Source: JASHPR01 sp963808705
Lineage (GTDB): Bacteria > Actinomycetota > Actinomycetes > Streptosporangiales > Streptosporangiaceae
DNA length: 64,000 nucleotides
Direction: 5' to 3'
Assembly (NCBI GenBank): GCA_963808705.1
Contig: CAWEHB010000013.1
Coordinates: 415,772-479,771 of the forward strand
The notes under the pieces are model-generated. The model worked only from the letters and a program-made list of their open reading frames with translations. It was not told the DNA's origin and did not search any database. Position numbers and translations under genes: made by a program. This document shows, piece after piece, positions 8,165-15,645 of the stretch. Within the stretch, counting starts at the first letter, position 1, and the number at the start of each line of letters is the position of its first letter.

Positions 8165-9412
8165 ATGAGATCACTATTCGTAAAGGCTGGTCTATGCACG
8201 GCCACGGCGGCCGTGGTTCTCACCGGGGGTTGCTCGGGTCATGGGTCATCGGCCGTGGGTGCCAGGCATTCACCGTCCGTGGCCGCCAGCGAGTCACCAG
8301 CCCCGCCGGTTGAGGTGCCCTCCACGGTCGAGCACTGGGGGTCTTTCTTCGGGGCCAGGAAAGGCACGAACTACGACCTGGCGACGTCGCCGGTGGCCGT
8401 GACCGTGCCCGGCACCGTGACCGAGATCGGAACCTCGAACTCGGCCGAGTACGCGCTCTTGACCAACGGGAGCCTGTACGCCTGGGGCCTGGGCACGCAA
8501 GGCGAGCTCGGCGACGGCAGCTGGGTGAACTCGTTCACCCAGCCCGTGCGGGTGCGCTTCCCCCGGGGAGTGAAGATCGCGTACATACCCACCGACGCCA
8601 TGCCCTACGACACCGGCCTGGCCGTCGACACCAAGGGGCGGGCCTGGGGCTGGGGCGAGAACGGCGGGGGCGAGTTCTGCCTGGGGAACAGAAAACCCCA
8701 TGCCACTCCCGTCGAGCTCCCGCTGGCTCATGTGACCGCTCTGGCCGGGGCGAGCCATCACGCGGTGTACGACGCTGACGGCACCGTCTACGCCTGCGGG
8801 CAGAACCTCGATGGCACCCTGGGCGATGGCAGCTGGCAGAGCAGCACCACGCCGAGGAAGGTGGCCGGGCTGGGCCGCTCGTCCGTCACCCAGCTGGTGG
8901 CGTCCTTCGCCAACGCTGGCGCGCTGCTGTCCAACGGGGAGTACTTCGACTGGGGCTATGACGCCAACGGGCAGCTCGGAGACGGGCGGGCCGGCCGGGC
9001 CTCCGACGTCCCGGTCCGGGTGGATCTCCCTCATCCGGTGACCCGGGTGGCCCTGGGCGGATCCATCTGGGACAACGGGCAGACGCTCGCGTTGCTGTCG
9101 AACGGCTCGCTGTGGGCCTGGGGCGCCAACTTCAGCGGGCAGCTAGGCGACGGAACGACGAAATCGCGGTCGGCTCCGGTGCACGTCTACGTGCCTCCCG
9201 GCGTCACCTACCAGAGCCTGGCCACCGGGTCGGCCACGTCCTACGCCGTGTCCGCCACCGGGAAGGTCTACGCGTGGGGCACCAGCTTCGTCGGGCAGGT
9301 CGGTAACGGGCTCACGAGCAACGCCATGTCTCCCGTCCTGATCGCCTCGGGGGCCGCGTTGATCTCCTCGACCGCGAACAACGTGGCCGTCGCCATCCCG
9401 AGGAAGACGTGA
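8165..9412 (+). CDS. RCC1-repeat lipoprotein
   Basis: About 415 residues. The ATG at 8165 is chosen; a GTG at 8162 is equally possible and AAAGGAG lies at 8141-8147. The N-terminus MRSLFVKAG, a hydrophobic run and the lipobox VLTGGC mark an exported lipoprotein. The rest is built from at least six RCC1-type blades of about 50 residues, for example YAWGLGTQGELGDGS, YACGQNLDGTLGDGS, WGYDANGQLGDGR, AWGANFSGQLGDGT and YAWGTSFVGQVGNG. A seven-bladed propeller on the outer face of the membrane is expected. Bacterial relatives have no agreed function; they are usually thought to bind proteins. The gene ends directly before a hairpin terminator. Confidence 0.85.
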   Translation: MRSLFVKAGLCTATAAVVLTGGCSGHGSSAVGARHSPSVAASESPAPPVEVPSTVEHWGSFFGARKGTNYDLATSPVAVTVPGTVTEIGTSNSAEYALLTNGSLYAWGLGTQGELGDGSWVNSFTQPVRVRFPRGVKIAYIPTDAMPYDTGLAVDTKGRAWGWGENGGGEFCLGNRKPHATPVELPLAHVTALAGASHHAVYDADGTVYACGQNLDGTLGDGSWQSSTTPRKVAGLGRSSVTQLVASFANAGALLSNGEYFDWGYDANGQLGDGRAGRASDVPVRVDLPHPVTRVALGGSIWDNGQTLALLSNGSLWAWGANFSGQLGDGTTKSRSAPVHVYVPPGVTYQSLATGSATSYAVSATGKVYAWGTSFVGQVGNGLTSNAMSPVLIASGAALISSTANNVAVAIPRKT

Positions 9413-9432
9413 CGCGGGTCTAGCGACCCGCG
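9413..9432. terminator. Bidirectional hairpin terminator
   Basis: A perfect 8-bp inverted repeat CGCGGGTC / GACCCGCG with a 4-base TAGC loop lies immediately after the stop of the RCC1 gene and overlaps the stop of the convergent FAD-monooxygenase remnant. There is no T-tract, as is common for actinomycete terminators. Confidence 0.6.
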
Positions 9433-9722
9433 ACGAGGTCAAGCTGACGTAGCTGGAGGGACAGCGGCAGGGCCCCGAACAGGGCGTTGCGCGCGGCGCA
9501 GGCCAGGCGCCCCTCCCGCTGGCCCATGCGGCCCGAACCGCGGGCGAGCAAGGTTACCCGGGCGGCGTCGCGCCACCGGCGCCGGTGAGGACGTCGGCCT
9601 CCACCTCCTGGCCGTCCGCGAAGCGCAGCTCGACGGCCTGCCTGGTGTCCCGGAAGCCGCTGCAGCAGCCCGCCGATTCCGCCGCCGATAATGACGATCT
9701 TCGGTCCCGCGGGCCTAGGCAT
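9420..9722 (-). pseudogene. FAD-dependent monooxygenase, internally deleted
   Basis: The ATG at 9722 begins MPRPAGPKIVIIGGGIGGLL, the Rossmann dinucleotide-binding start (GxGxxG) of FAD-dependent oxidoreductases. After about 35 codons the frame loses family character. The last 35 codons, MGQREGRLACAARNALFGAL and LQLRQLDLVAGR, look like the extreme C-terminus of PHZ/UbiH-type hydroxylases. A complete gene would need about 400 codons, so roughly 1 kb has been lost from the middle. The start overlaps the stop of the cyclic-nucleotide-binding gene as TGATG, so the intact ancestor was probably translationally coupled to it. Confidence 0.6.
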
Positions 9723-10720
9723 CAGGACACGTTCTCGCGGCGGTGGCCGGCCGCGAGTTCTTCGAGGGCGGCCCGGTCGAACTGGCTGGCTTCGGCCGAG
9801 GCGATCCGGCACGCGGTGACGGCGGTCAGCGTGGAGGTGCGGGCGCCGCCTTCGAGGTGGGCCCGCTCGCCGAGCAGCGCGCCGGGGCCGTATTCGGCCA
9901 GTCGCTCGCCGTCGCGCTCGACCTGGACCACCCCGTCCAGGACGAGGTAGACCTCCGTGCCGGGCTCGCCCTGGCGGACCAGCACCGTGCCGGGCTTGAT
10001 GCGGCTGATCCGCGGCTTGGCGCCGCCGCGCATCAGCTGGGTGGACAGGGCCCGCTCCAGCGCGGTCTCCACGGCGGTCACCAGGGCCGGGGAATCCTGC
10101 TCACCCCACGGGCTGTGCCGGCCGAACGACGTGCGGTACCAGCCGCGGAAGTCGGTGAGACCGGACTTGGCCGACAGCTGCCCCGCGGCGTCATAGACCC
10201 AGTGCCGGGGGAACCCGCTCGCGCCGGCCAGCGCGGACTCGGCGCGGCCGTCGGCGTGCAGGGTCAGCGAAAGCGTCGTCCACACCAGCGGTGAGTTCCA
10301 CTGCACGTAGGGCCGGCGGCGCACCTTCCTGGGCATCGGCATGCCGGCCCGGCCGCCGCCGGTCTGGACGAACCGGACCCAGCCGTCCCCGCGCTCCGGC
10401 TCGGCGCGCAGGTCGGGCAGTGCGACCGCCTGGAAGACGTGGTGCAGGCTGCCGAGCCTGAGCGTGGAAGAGCCGATCAGGCAGCCGCCCTCGGCGTAGC
10501 CGCAGCCGCGGATCTGGCCGTCGTCGACCTCGATCCAGGCCCGGAGCCGGTTGGCGAACCGGAACCGGTCAGCGGCCCGCCACTCCTGCAGGTCGCCGAG
10601 AACATCCGGCAGGGGGTCGTCGTAGTGGCCGATTCCGGCATCGATCCCGTACTGGAAAATGCCGTCGAACGCCTCGGACGGGATCCAGGAAACCGAGGTG
10701 ACTGAGCTCTCGTATCGCAT
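9722..10720 (-). CDS. Cyclic nucleotide-binding domain protein
   Basis: A 332-residue protein. The C-terminal part (about 235-325) is a cNMP-binding domain: ISRIKPGTVLVRQGEPGTEV, then YLVLDGVVQVERDGERLAEY and the phosphate cassette region GPGALLGERAHLEGGARTST. The N-terminal 230 residues are not a kinase or a HTH and I do not recognise them. They contain many aromatic residues (WIPSEAF, HWVYDAAG, WYRTSFGRHSPW) and read like a beta-rich binding domain. The cassette GERAHLEGGARTST resembles the CRP PBC (GExALLxxxPRxAT). A ligand-responsive role is inferred. The gene would have been the first of an operon with the FAD monooxygenase that is now deleted. Confidence 0.75.
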   Translation of the reverse strand: MRYESSVTSVSWIPSEAFDGIFQYGIDAGIGHYDDPLPDVLGDLQEWRAADRFRFANRLRAWIEVDDGQIRGCGYAEGGCLIGSSTLRLGSLHHVFQAVALPDLRAEPERGDGWVRFVQTGGGRAGMPMPRKVRRRPYVQWNSPLVWTTLSLTLHADGRAESALAGASGFPRHWVYDAAGQLSAKSGLTDFRGWYRTSFGRHSPWGEQDSPALVTAVETALERALSTQLMRGGAKPRISRIKPGTVLVRQGEPGTEVYLVLDGVVQVERDGERLAEYGPGALLGERAHLEGGARTSTLTAVTACRIASAEASQFDRAALEELAAGHRRENVS

Positions 10721-10998
10721 GACCTCATGCTCGCCACCGCGGCCCGCCCCCGGCCAGGGTGCTGGCTGGCCTCTTCGCCTTGGCTAACTTCCGCCGCGCC
10801 CGGATGCCAGCATCCCCGTCTCGCCCGCGCCAGCGCCCGCGCAACTAGCGGTCATCGGGCCAGCCCCCGGTCCCGGCTGATCCCGCCTGGGCTACCTGAT
10901 CTGCCGCAGTGCCTGGTCGCGGGTTCCGGCGCACGGGCTCGTCACTGGGATGTCCGGGGCGATCAAGGGCAGGCGGGGCGGTGGCGGGGCCGTTGTCG

Positions 10999-12165
10999 CT
11001 ATGCCGCCGCCTGCGGGAACAGCGCGATCGAGGCGGTGAAGGTGTGCAGGAAGTTCCGCCCGCCCACCGGCCCGAGCTCCCCGGCGCAGAAGAACCCCGC
11101 CACCGGGATCCTGCCCAGCACGTCCGCCATCAGCCCGGCGTCGTGATCCGGCTCGGAGAACATCCGCGACCCGCGGCCGTTGCACGTGAACAGCAGCGCC
11201 CCGGCTGCCTGGTGCCCGCTGAGAGCGGCGACCTCCCGTTCCAGGATGCGCCGGAGATCCTCATCCGCGGAGCGGGCGTCCCGGACGTGGAACTGCACGG
11301 TCTGGCCCACCTCGACCTCGTCGCCCACCGCGACCGCCCCCGACTCGGCGTCGGCGCCGACGACGCCGCGGATCAGGAAGTCGCCCTGGCCCGGCTCGGC
11401 CTGGTACTCGTCGATGACCAGCCCCACGTGCACGCCCTGGGTGAGCAGTTCCCGCTCCCGGCCGGTCAGCGCCGCGGCCAGCTCCCGCAGCCGCGTCAGC
11501 GGAGGACGCCCGCCCAGCTCCTGGATCACGTTGGCCTCGGCCTGGGTGACGGTATAGGGATCACCTACCGGGCGGCATCCCTGCGCCACCAGGGGATGGA
11601 CCTCGGCGCGCGGCAGGTGAGCGCCGACGGCGCCGCCGGGCAGCACCCGCCCGTCCAGGAACAGCCGGCTCTGCCCCAGCCGCAGTCCCCCGCTCGCCAT
11701 CCCGCCCATGACCAGCGCTCCGGGGACGCTCGAGTTCAGGTGGCCCAGCAGGTCGCCGATCGGGAACGTGTACGGGTCGCAGATCATCAGGTGAATGCCC
11801 GTCGGCCCCGGCTCGAACCGGTAGCCGCCGAAGGCGCCCCCGCTGGGCGTCCGGACGAACTCCATGGCGAACGTCTCGACCGGGCCGAGGTCAGCGGCGA
11901 GCCACAACGAGACGGCAGGCCCGGACTCGACTTCGCGAGCGCCGCCCGCCACCGCCTCCGCCACGCAGCCGATGAGCGGGATCTGACCGGTCTCCTCGGC
12001 CACCGCCGCGACCAGAGCCTCGGCCGAGCCGAGGAAATGGTCGGAGGCGAACAGCACCGCAAACGATGCAGACGCCTCCCCCAGCGACACCCGCGCCTCC
12101 CCGACGGCCCGCCTCGCCGCCTCGCGGGCATCCGCGGTGAGCACCAGAGCTCCTCCCGCCTTCAC
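10999..12165 (-). CDS. FIST-domain sensory protein
   Basis: A 388-residue soluble protein with the arrangement FIST-N (about 15-200) and FIST_C (about 215-370). Recognisable parts are GQIPLIGCVAEAVAGG, VMGGMASGG, GGAVGAHLP and the C-terminal GALLFTCNGRGSRMF with VAGFFCAGELGPVGG, LHTFTASIALF. FIST domains are proposed to sense small ligands such as amino acids and often sit in front of signalling modules; here no output domain is attached, as in many actinobacterial stand-alone copies. The start is GTG at 12165. The gene is separated from its neighbours by more than 270 bases upstream of the cNMP gene and is divergent from the short ORF at 12239. Confidence 0.85.
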   Translation of the reverse strand: MKAGGALVLTADAREAARRAVGEARVSLGEASASFAVLFASDHFLGSAEALVAAVAEETGQIPLIGCVAEAVAGGAREVESGPAVSLWLAADLGPVETFAMEFVRTPSGGAFGGYRFEPGPTGIHLMICDPYTFPIGDLLGHLNSSVPGALVMGGMASGGLRLGQSRLFLDGRVLPGGAVGAHLPRAEVHPLVAQGCRPVGDPYTVTQAEANVIQELGGRPPLTRLRELAAALTGRERELLTQGVHVGLVIDEYQAEPGQGDFLIRGVVGADAESGAVAVGDEVEVGQTVQFHVRDARSADEDLRRILEREVAALSGHQAAGALLFTCNGRGSRMFSEPDHDAGLMADVLGRIPVAGFFCAGELGPVGGRNFLHTFTASIALFPQAAA

Positions 12166-12238
12166 CAGCCCAGGTTACGTGGGGCGGGCGCCTGAGGCCG
12201 GACGAGTTCGTACGGTAGCTGTCGAAGGGAGTAAGCGG

Positions 12239-12307
12239 ATGGACACGCTGGCGGCCTACATCACTGCGCTGGGCCCCCGGAGCGCCAGGGTCTTAAGTTT
12301 GAGCTGA
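12239..12307 (+). CDS. 22-codon upstream ORF with a TTA codon
   Basis: A small ORF, MDTLAAYITALGPRSARVLSLS, starting at ATG 12239 with the well-placed ribosome binding site AAGGGAG at 12225-12231. Its TGA (12305-12307) directly precedes the GAGGAGG ribosome binding site of the HD-domain gene, an arrangement typical of translational coupling. Codon 19 is TTA, which is very rare in such GC-rich genomes and in Streptomyces is read only by the developmentally controlled bldA tRNA. It may be a regulatory leader peptide or the surviving start of a deleted gene. Confidence 0.45.
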   Translation: MDTLAAYITALGPRSARVLSLS

Positions 12308-12318
12308 GGAGGACGTGG

Positions 12319-13131
12319 ATGGAGCGCGAGATCGGCACGCCGGGGGCCCGGGGCGGCCGGGACGCCGGCCAGCCGCAGGAACGCGCGCCGGCGGGCATGG
12401 GCCCGGGCGAGCGGCGGCTGCTGGCGGCGATGCCGCTGCACGCGATCACCGCGCTGCACGGCGAGGCCGGGCTGCGCGAGCGCTTCGCCCTGGAGATCGC
12501 CAGCTTCCCCGACGCCGGCCGGCTCCGGATCGAGCGCGCGCTGGAACTCGCCGCCCGGCTGCACGCGCCCGACCGGCGCCAGCGCGAGCCCTACGTCAAC
12601 CACCTGCTGCGCGTCGCCACCCGGATCATCACCTACTACCAGGTCCGCGACGCCGACGTCCTCTGCGCGGCCCTGCTGCACGACGCGGTCGAAGACCACC
12701 CCGGCGACCTGGCTCCCGGCGGCGGCCAGCCAGAGGCGCTCGAGGTGATCGCCGCGCAGTTCGGGCCGCGGGTGGCCCAGCTGGTCGGCGCGGTCACCAA
12801 CCCGCAGTTCCGGCCCGGGCGGGACAAGCACGAGCAGTACCGCGAGCATGTGGCCGCCAGCCTGGAGACCAGCCCGTGGGCCCGGGTCATCAAGGCCTCC
12901 GACTTCACCGACAACGGCGTCGGGCTCATCCACACCACCGGGCCCCGGCTGGAGAAACTGGCCAGCAAGTACGCTCCGCTCGTCCCGGTGCTCGCCGAGC
13001 TGATCTCCCGTCCCGACACGCCGCTGAGCGACGATGCCAAGGAACGCATCCTCACCCAGCTGGACCGTGCCCGGCAGCGGTTCGAAGCGATCAAGACTGA
13101 CCGCTCCCCCGCCGCCCATGAGCCTGGCTGA
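12319..13131 (+). CDS. HD-domain (RelA/SpoT-like hydrolase fold) protein
   Basis: A 270-residue protein with start ATG 12319 after GAGGAGG. The metal-binding HD arrangement is seen as NHLLRVA (His), AALLHDAVEDHPGD (HD, then ED) and the distal VIKASDFTDN (Asp), the order found in SpoT/Rsh hydrolase domains and other HD phosphohydrolases. No synthetase or TGS domain follows, so it is a stand-alone small HD enzyme comparable in size to SAH/MESH1-type proteins but with an extra N-terminal 90 residues. Hydrolysis of (p)ppGpp or another phosphorylated nucleotide is inferred from the fold. It is convergent with the DNA ligase gene, 59 bases away. Confidence 0.75.
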   Translation: MEREIGTPGARGGRDAGQPQERAPAGMGPGERRLLAAMPLHAITALHGEAGLRERFALEIASFPDAGRLRIERALELAARLHAPDRRQREPYVNHLLRVATRIITYYQVRDADVLCAALLHDAVEDHPGDLAPGGGQPEALEVIAAQFGPRVAQLVGAVTNPQFRPGRDKHEQYREHVAASLETSPWARVIKASDFTDNGVGLIHTTGPRLEKLASKYAPLVPVLAELISRPDTPLSDDAKERILTQLDRARQRFEAIKTDRSPAAHEPG

Positions 13132-13190
13132 GCTGGCCGGCCGCCTGCCCCGGTCACCGGTGCCGTGCCCCTGCGAAGCCGGCCGGGCGT

Positions 13191-14951
13191 TCAGGTGGTT
13201 GCGGGGGCTCGGCGGGCGGTGCGGTAGAGGTCGACCAGTTCGCCGATGGTGGTGGCGTCCTGCGCGGCCTTGTCGTAGCGCCATCGCCCGGTGAACCGGG
13301 GGAACCGCATCGCCAGGCCGGTGTTCTCCTTGACCTGTCCCCAGCCGGCGGTGTAGGTCGGCGAGAGGGTCAGCTCCGCGCTGCGGATCTCCAGCACCAG
13401 CCCGGGCTCGAACCACACGTCGGCGTCCTGGCGTGCGTCCACCCGGGCGGGCCGCTGCGGGCGGGCCAGCGGCGCCAGCCTGGCGGGCAGCGCGGCCAGG
13501 TCGGCGTCGGAGAACCCGGCGCCGCACTTGGTCACCGCGGCGAAGACGTCGGCGGCCGGGTCGTAGGCAGCCAGCAGCAGCGCGCCGTAGACGCCGACGC
13601 GGCGGCCGCGACCGGCGAACGCGCCGACGACGACCAGGTCGACGGTGTCGGCCAGCTCGGTGCGGTAGTCCCGCTTGAGCTTGATCCACAGCCAGCCGCG
13701 GGCGCCGGCCCGGTAGCCGGCGGCCGGGCTGACCGACTTGCACACCAGCCCCTCGCAGCCGTCGGTGACCGCCTGCCCGAACGCCGCGTCCAGCGCGGCG
13801 GGAGTGGCGACCTCGGTGGCGGTGGTCAGCCGAAGCTGGGCGGAGGGGGTAATCGCCTCGGCCAGCCTGGCCCGCCGCTGCGGATAGGGCAGCGTGGTGA
13901 GGTCCTGGCCGTCGGCGTAGAGCAGCTCGAAGCAGAACAGGCCCACCGGTATATCCCGCACGGCCTCGGCGATGCCGTGCTTGCGCCGCCGGAACATGAC
14001 CTCGCCGAACGGGCGCAACTCTCCCGCGGACGGGTCGAAGGCGACGACCTCCCCCTCCACGATCGCCTCGCGGGGGCCCAGCCCCGCCGCGAGGACCTCG
14101 ACGACGTCGGGGAACTGGGCGGCGACCCGCTCAAGCCGCCGGGTGAACAGCTCGATCGCCCCGTCGGCGGTCCGGTGCGCCTGCACCCGCATGCCGTCGT
14201 ACTTGTACTCGGCCGCGCACTCCCCGCCCAGCTTGGCCAGGATCTCCTGGGCGTCCGACAGCCGCTGGGCCAGCATGGCCCGCACCGGGTTACCCGGGCG
14301 GACCCGGATCTGCTCGACCGCCGCCACTCCGCCGCCGGCCAGAGCCGCGGCCACCTGGCCCAGGTCGCAGCAGATGTTGTAGGCACGTTCCAGCACCGGC
14401 CGGGCGCCCCGCCCGCCCGCGTACACCTGCGCGAGCGCGTCCAGGATGGTGGGCGTGCCGATCCCCAGCCGCAGCCCGCCGGTGACCAGGCGCAGCAGGT
14501 AACGGGCCTCCAGCGGGGTGGCCTGGGCCAGCAGTCCCGCCAGCAGGTCCAGCTTGCGACCCTGCGAGCCCGGCCCCTCGGCCCCGGCGATCTGGTGCAG
14601 GGTGTCGACCACGACCATGACCGGCAAGCTGGCCGGCCGATCGGCGGCGGTCCTGGTCAGCAGCTGCTCGGCGGCCTGACCGAGATCGCCGGTCTCGCGG
14701 ACGCTCGCGGCGACCTGCCCGGGGTCAGCCCCGGTGGCGGTGGCGACCGCCCGGACGGCCAGCTTCTCGGCCAGGCCGAGGTCCACCCCGGCGAACTCCG
14801 GTGCGATCAGGCCCTCGCACAGGTAACAGATCGTGGGCAGCAACTCGGCCGGGGTCCGGCTCAGCAGGGCCGCGAGGCGCTCGATCAGCGCCAGCCGGGC
14901 GCTAACCTGCTCCAGGTCACGGTAGGTCTCGGCGACGATCTCGTACTTCAC
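13191..14951 (-). CDS. ATP-dependent DNA ligase
   Basis: A 586-residue ligase I-type enzyme. The N-terminal DNA-binding domain spans about 1-200, the adenylation domain has motif I EYKYDGMR with nucleophile K250, motif III/IIIa is seen as VGLFCFELLYADG, motif IV as GCEGLVCKS and motif V as WLWIKLKRDY, and the C-terminal OB domain holds VYGALLLAAYD. It joins nicks using ATP. Actinobacteria have an essential NAD-dependent LigA, so this is an accessory repair ligase of the LigB/LigC kind. The start is GTG 14951 with AAGGGAG upstream. It lies 16 bases after the tetR gene on the same strand and may be cotranscribed with it. The length is normal. Confidence 0.9.
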   Translation of the reverse strand: MKYEIVAETYRDLEQVSARLALIERLAALLSRTPAELLPTICYLCEGLIAPEFAGVDLGLAEKLAVRAVATATGADPGQVAASVRETGDLGQAAEQLLTRTAADRPASLPVMVVVDTLHQIAGAEGPGSQGRKLDLLAGLLAQATPLEARYLLRLVTGGLRLGIGTPTILDALAQVYAGGRGARPVLERAYNICCDLGQVAAALAGGGVAAVEQIRVRPGNPVRAMLAQRLSDAQEILAKLGGECAAEYKYDGMRVQAHRTADGAIELFTRRLERVAAQFPDVVEVLAAGLGPREAIVEGEVVAFDPSAGELRPFGEVMFRRRKHGIAEAVRDIPVGLFCFELLYADGQDLTTLPYPQRRARLAEAITPSAQLRLTTATEVATPAALDAAFGQAVTDGCEGLVCKSVSPAAGYRAGARGWLWIKLKRDYRTELADTVDLVVVGAFAGRGRRVGVYGALLLAAYDPAADVFAAVTKCGAGFSDADLAALPARLAPLARPQRPARVDARQDADVWFEPGLVLEIRSAELTLSPTYTAGWGQVKENTGLAMRFPRFTGRWRYDKAAQDATTIGELVDLYRTARRAPATT

Positions 14952-14967
14952 CGTGCTCCCTTCGCGA

Positions 14968-15546
14968 TCAGAGCGCCGCGGTCCCGGCCTCGAGGAAGCG
15001 CATCGCGGCGGCGACGGCCTCCTCGCGTTCTGCGCCCGGCTCGGTGTCGATGATCTCCATTGCGATCGCGGCGGCTGCGGCCGCCGCCAGCCGGGGGGCG
15101 ATGGCGTCGGGGGTGCTGCCGGTGTCGGCCGCGATCATGGCCGCGCCCTCCCGTACCGCGGCCGCCATCCGGGCCGTGCGCAGCGCCCCGAGGTCGGGGT
15201 TGGCCGCGAACATGCGGACCGCGAGCCGGTGCAGCTCACGGTCCTCCGGGTCGGTCTGGCTGGTCAGCAGCCAGCGGCCGAAGGCGTCGTGGACCGTCTC
15301 GCCGGGCCGCCGGTCGCGTATCGCCTCGGTCAGGCCCGCCACCCCGTCGCTGAACCGGGACAGCGCGATGTCCTGCTTGGCCGGGAAGTACATCGCGACG
15401 GTCCGGGGCGAGATCTCGGCCGCCTCGGCGATGTCGGCCACCGTGGTCGCGTCGTAGCCACGGTCGGCGAACAGCTCGTAGGCGGCGCGGATGATCGCCT
15501 CCCGGCGGCGTGCCTTGCTGCGCTCCCTCAGCCCGATCTCTGCCAT
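14968..15546 (-). CDS. TetR family transcriptional repressor
   Basis: A 192-residue regulator. The N-terminal HTH is complete: RREAIIRAAYELFADRGYD, then ATTVADIAEAAEISPRTVAM YFPAKQDI (recognition helix RTVAMYF). The C-terminal ligand domain is all-helical and Ala-rich. It is transcribed divergently from an MFS pump/CoA-transferase operon with only about 100 bases between the start codons, and the gap holds a tandem repeat that is a strong operator candidate, so it very likely represses the pump and itself. A much longer upstream extension of this frame is a shadow of the pump gene. Confidence 0.88.
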   Translation of the reverse strand: MAEIGLRERSKARRREAIIRAAYELFADRGYDATTVADIAEAAEISPRTVAMYFPAKQDIALSRFSDGVAGLTEAIRDRRPGETVHDAFGRWLLTSQTDPEDRELHRLAVRMFAANPDLGALRTARMAAAVREGAAMIAADTGSTPDAIAPRLAAAAAAAIAMEIIDTEPGAEREEAVAAAMRFLEAGTAAL

Positions 15547-15573
15547 GCGACAAGTGTACAGCGAGCAGCAATA

Positions 15574-15606
15574 TTGCATTAGACTGCAAATTTGCGTTAG
15601 GCTGCA
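15574..15606. promoter_or_regulatory. Tandem operator between tetR and the MFS pump
   Basis: Two 15-base direct repeats, TTGCATTAGACTGCA (15574-15588) and TTGCGTTAGGCTGCA (15592-15606), agree at 13 of 15 positions with an 18-base period. The first also has TGCA at both ends of a 6-base spacer. They occupy the AT-rich part of the divergent intergenic region, where promoters are expected. Binding by the adjacent TetR protein is inferred. Confidence 0.6.
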
Positions 15607-15645
15607 GGAAGTACCGACTCGGCGGACATGAAAGGACCCAGCACC

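Noticed and set aside
10909..12195. 428-residue plus-strand frame over the FIST gene
   Set aside because: Composition is His/Arg/Gln/Gly-rich as expected for an antisense shadow, and no family is recognised.
13132..13190. Terminator between the convergent HD and ligase genes
   Set aside because: The GGCCGG-type repeats are short and imperfect, and I could not define a stable hairpin.
12256..13743. 495-residue minus-strand frame over the HD gene and the ligase end
   Set aside because: It has no start signal or domain, and the plus-strand HD motifs are convincing.
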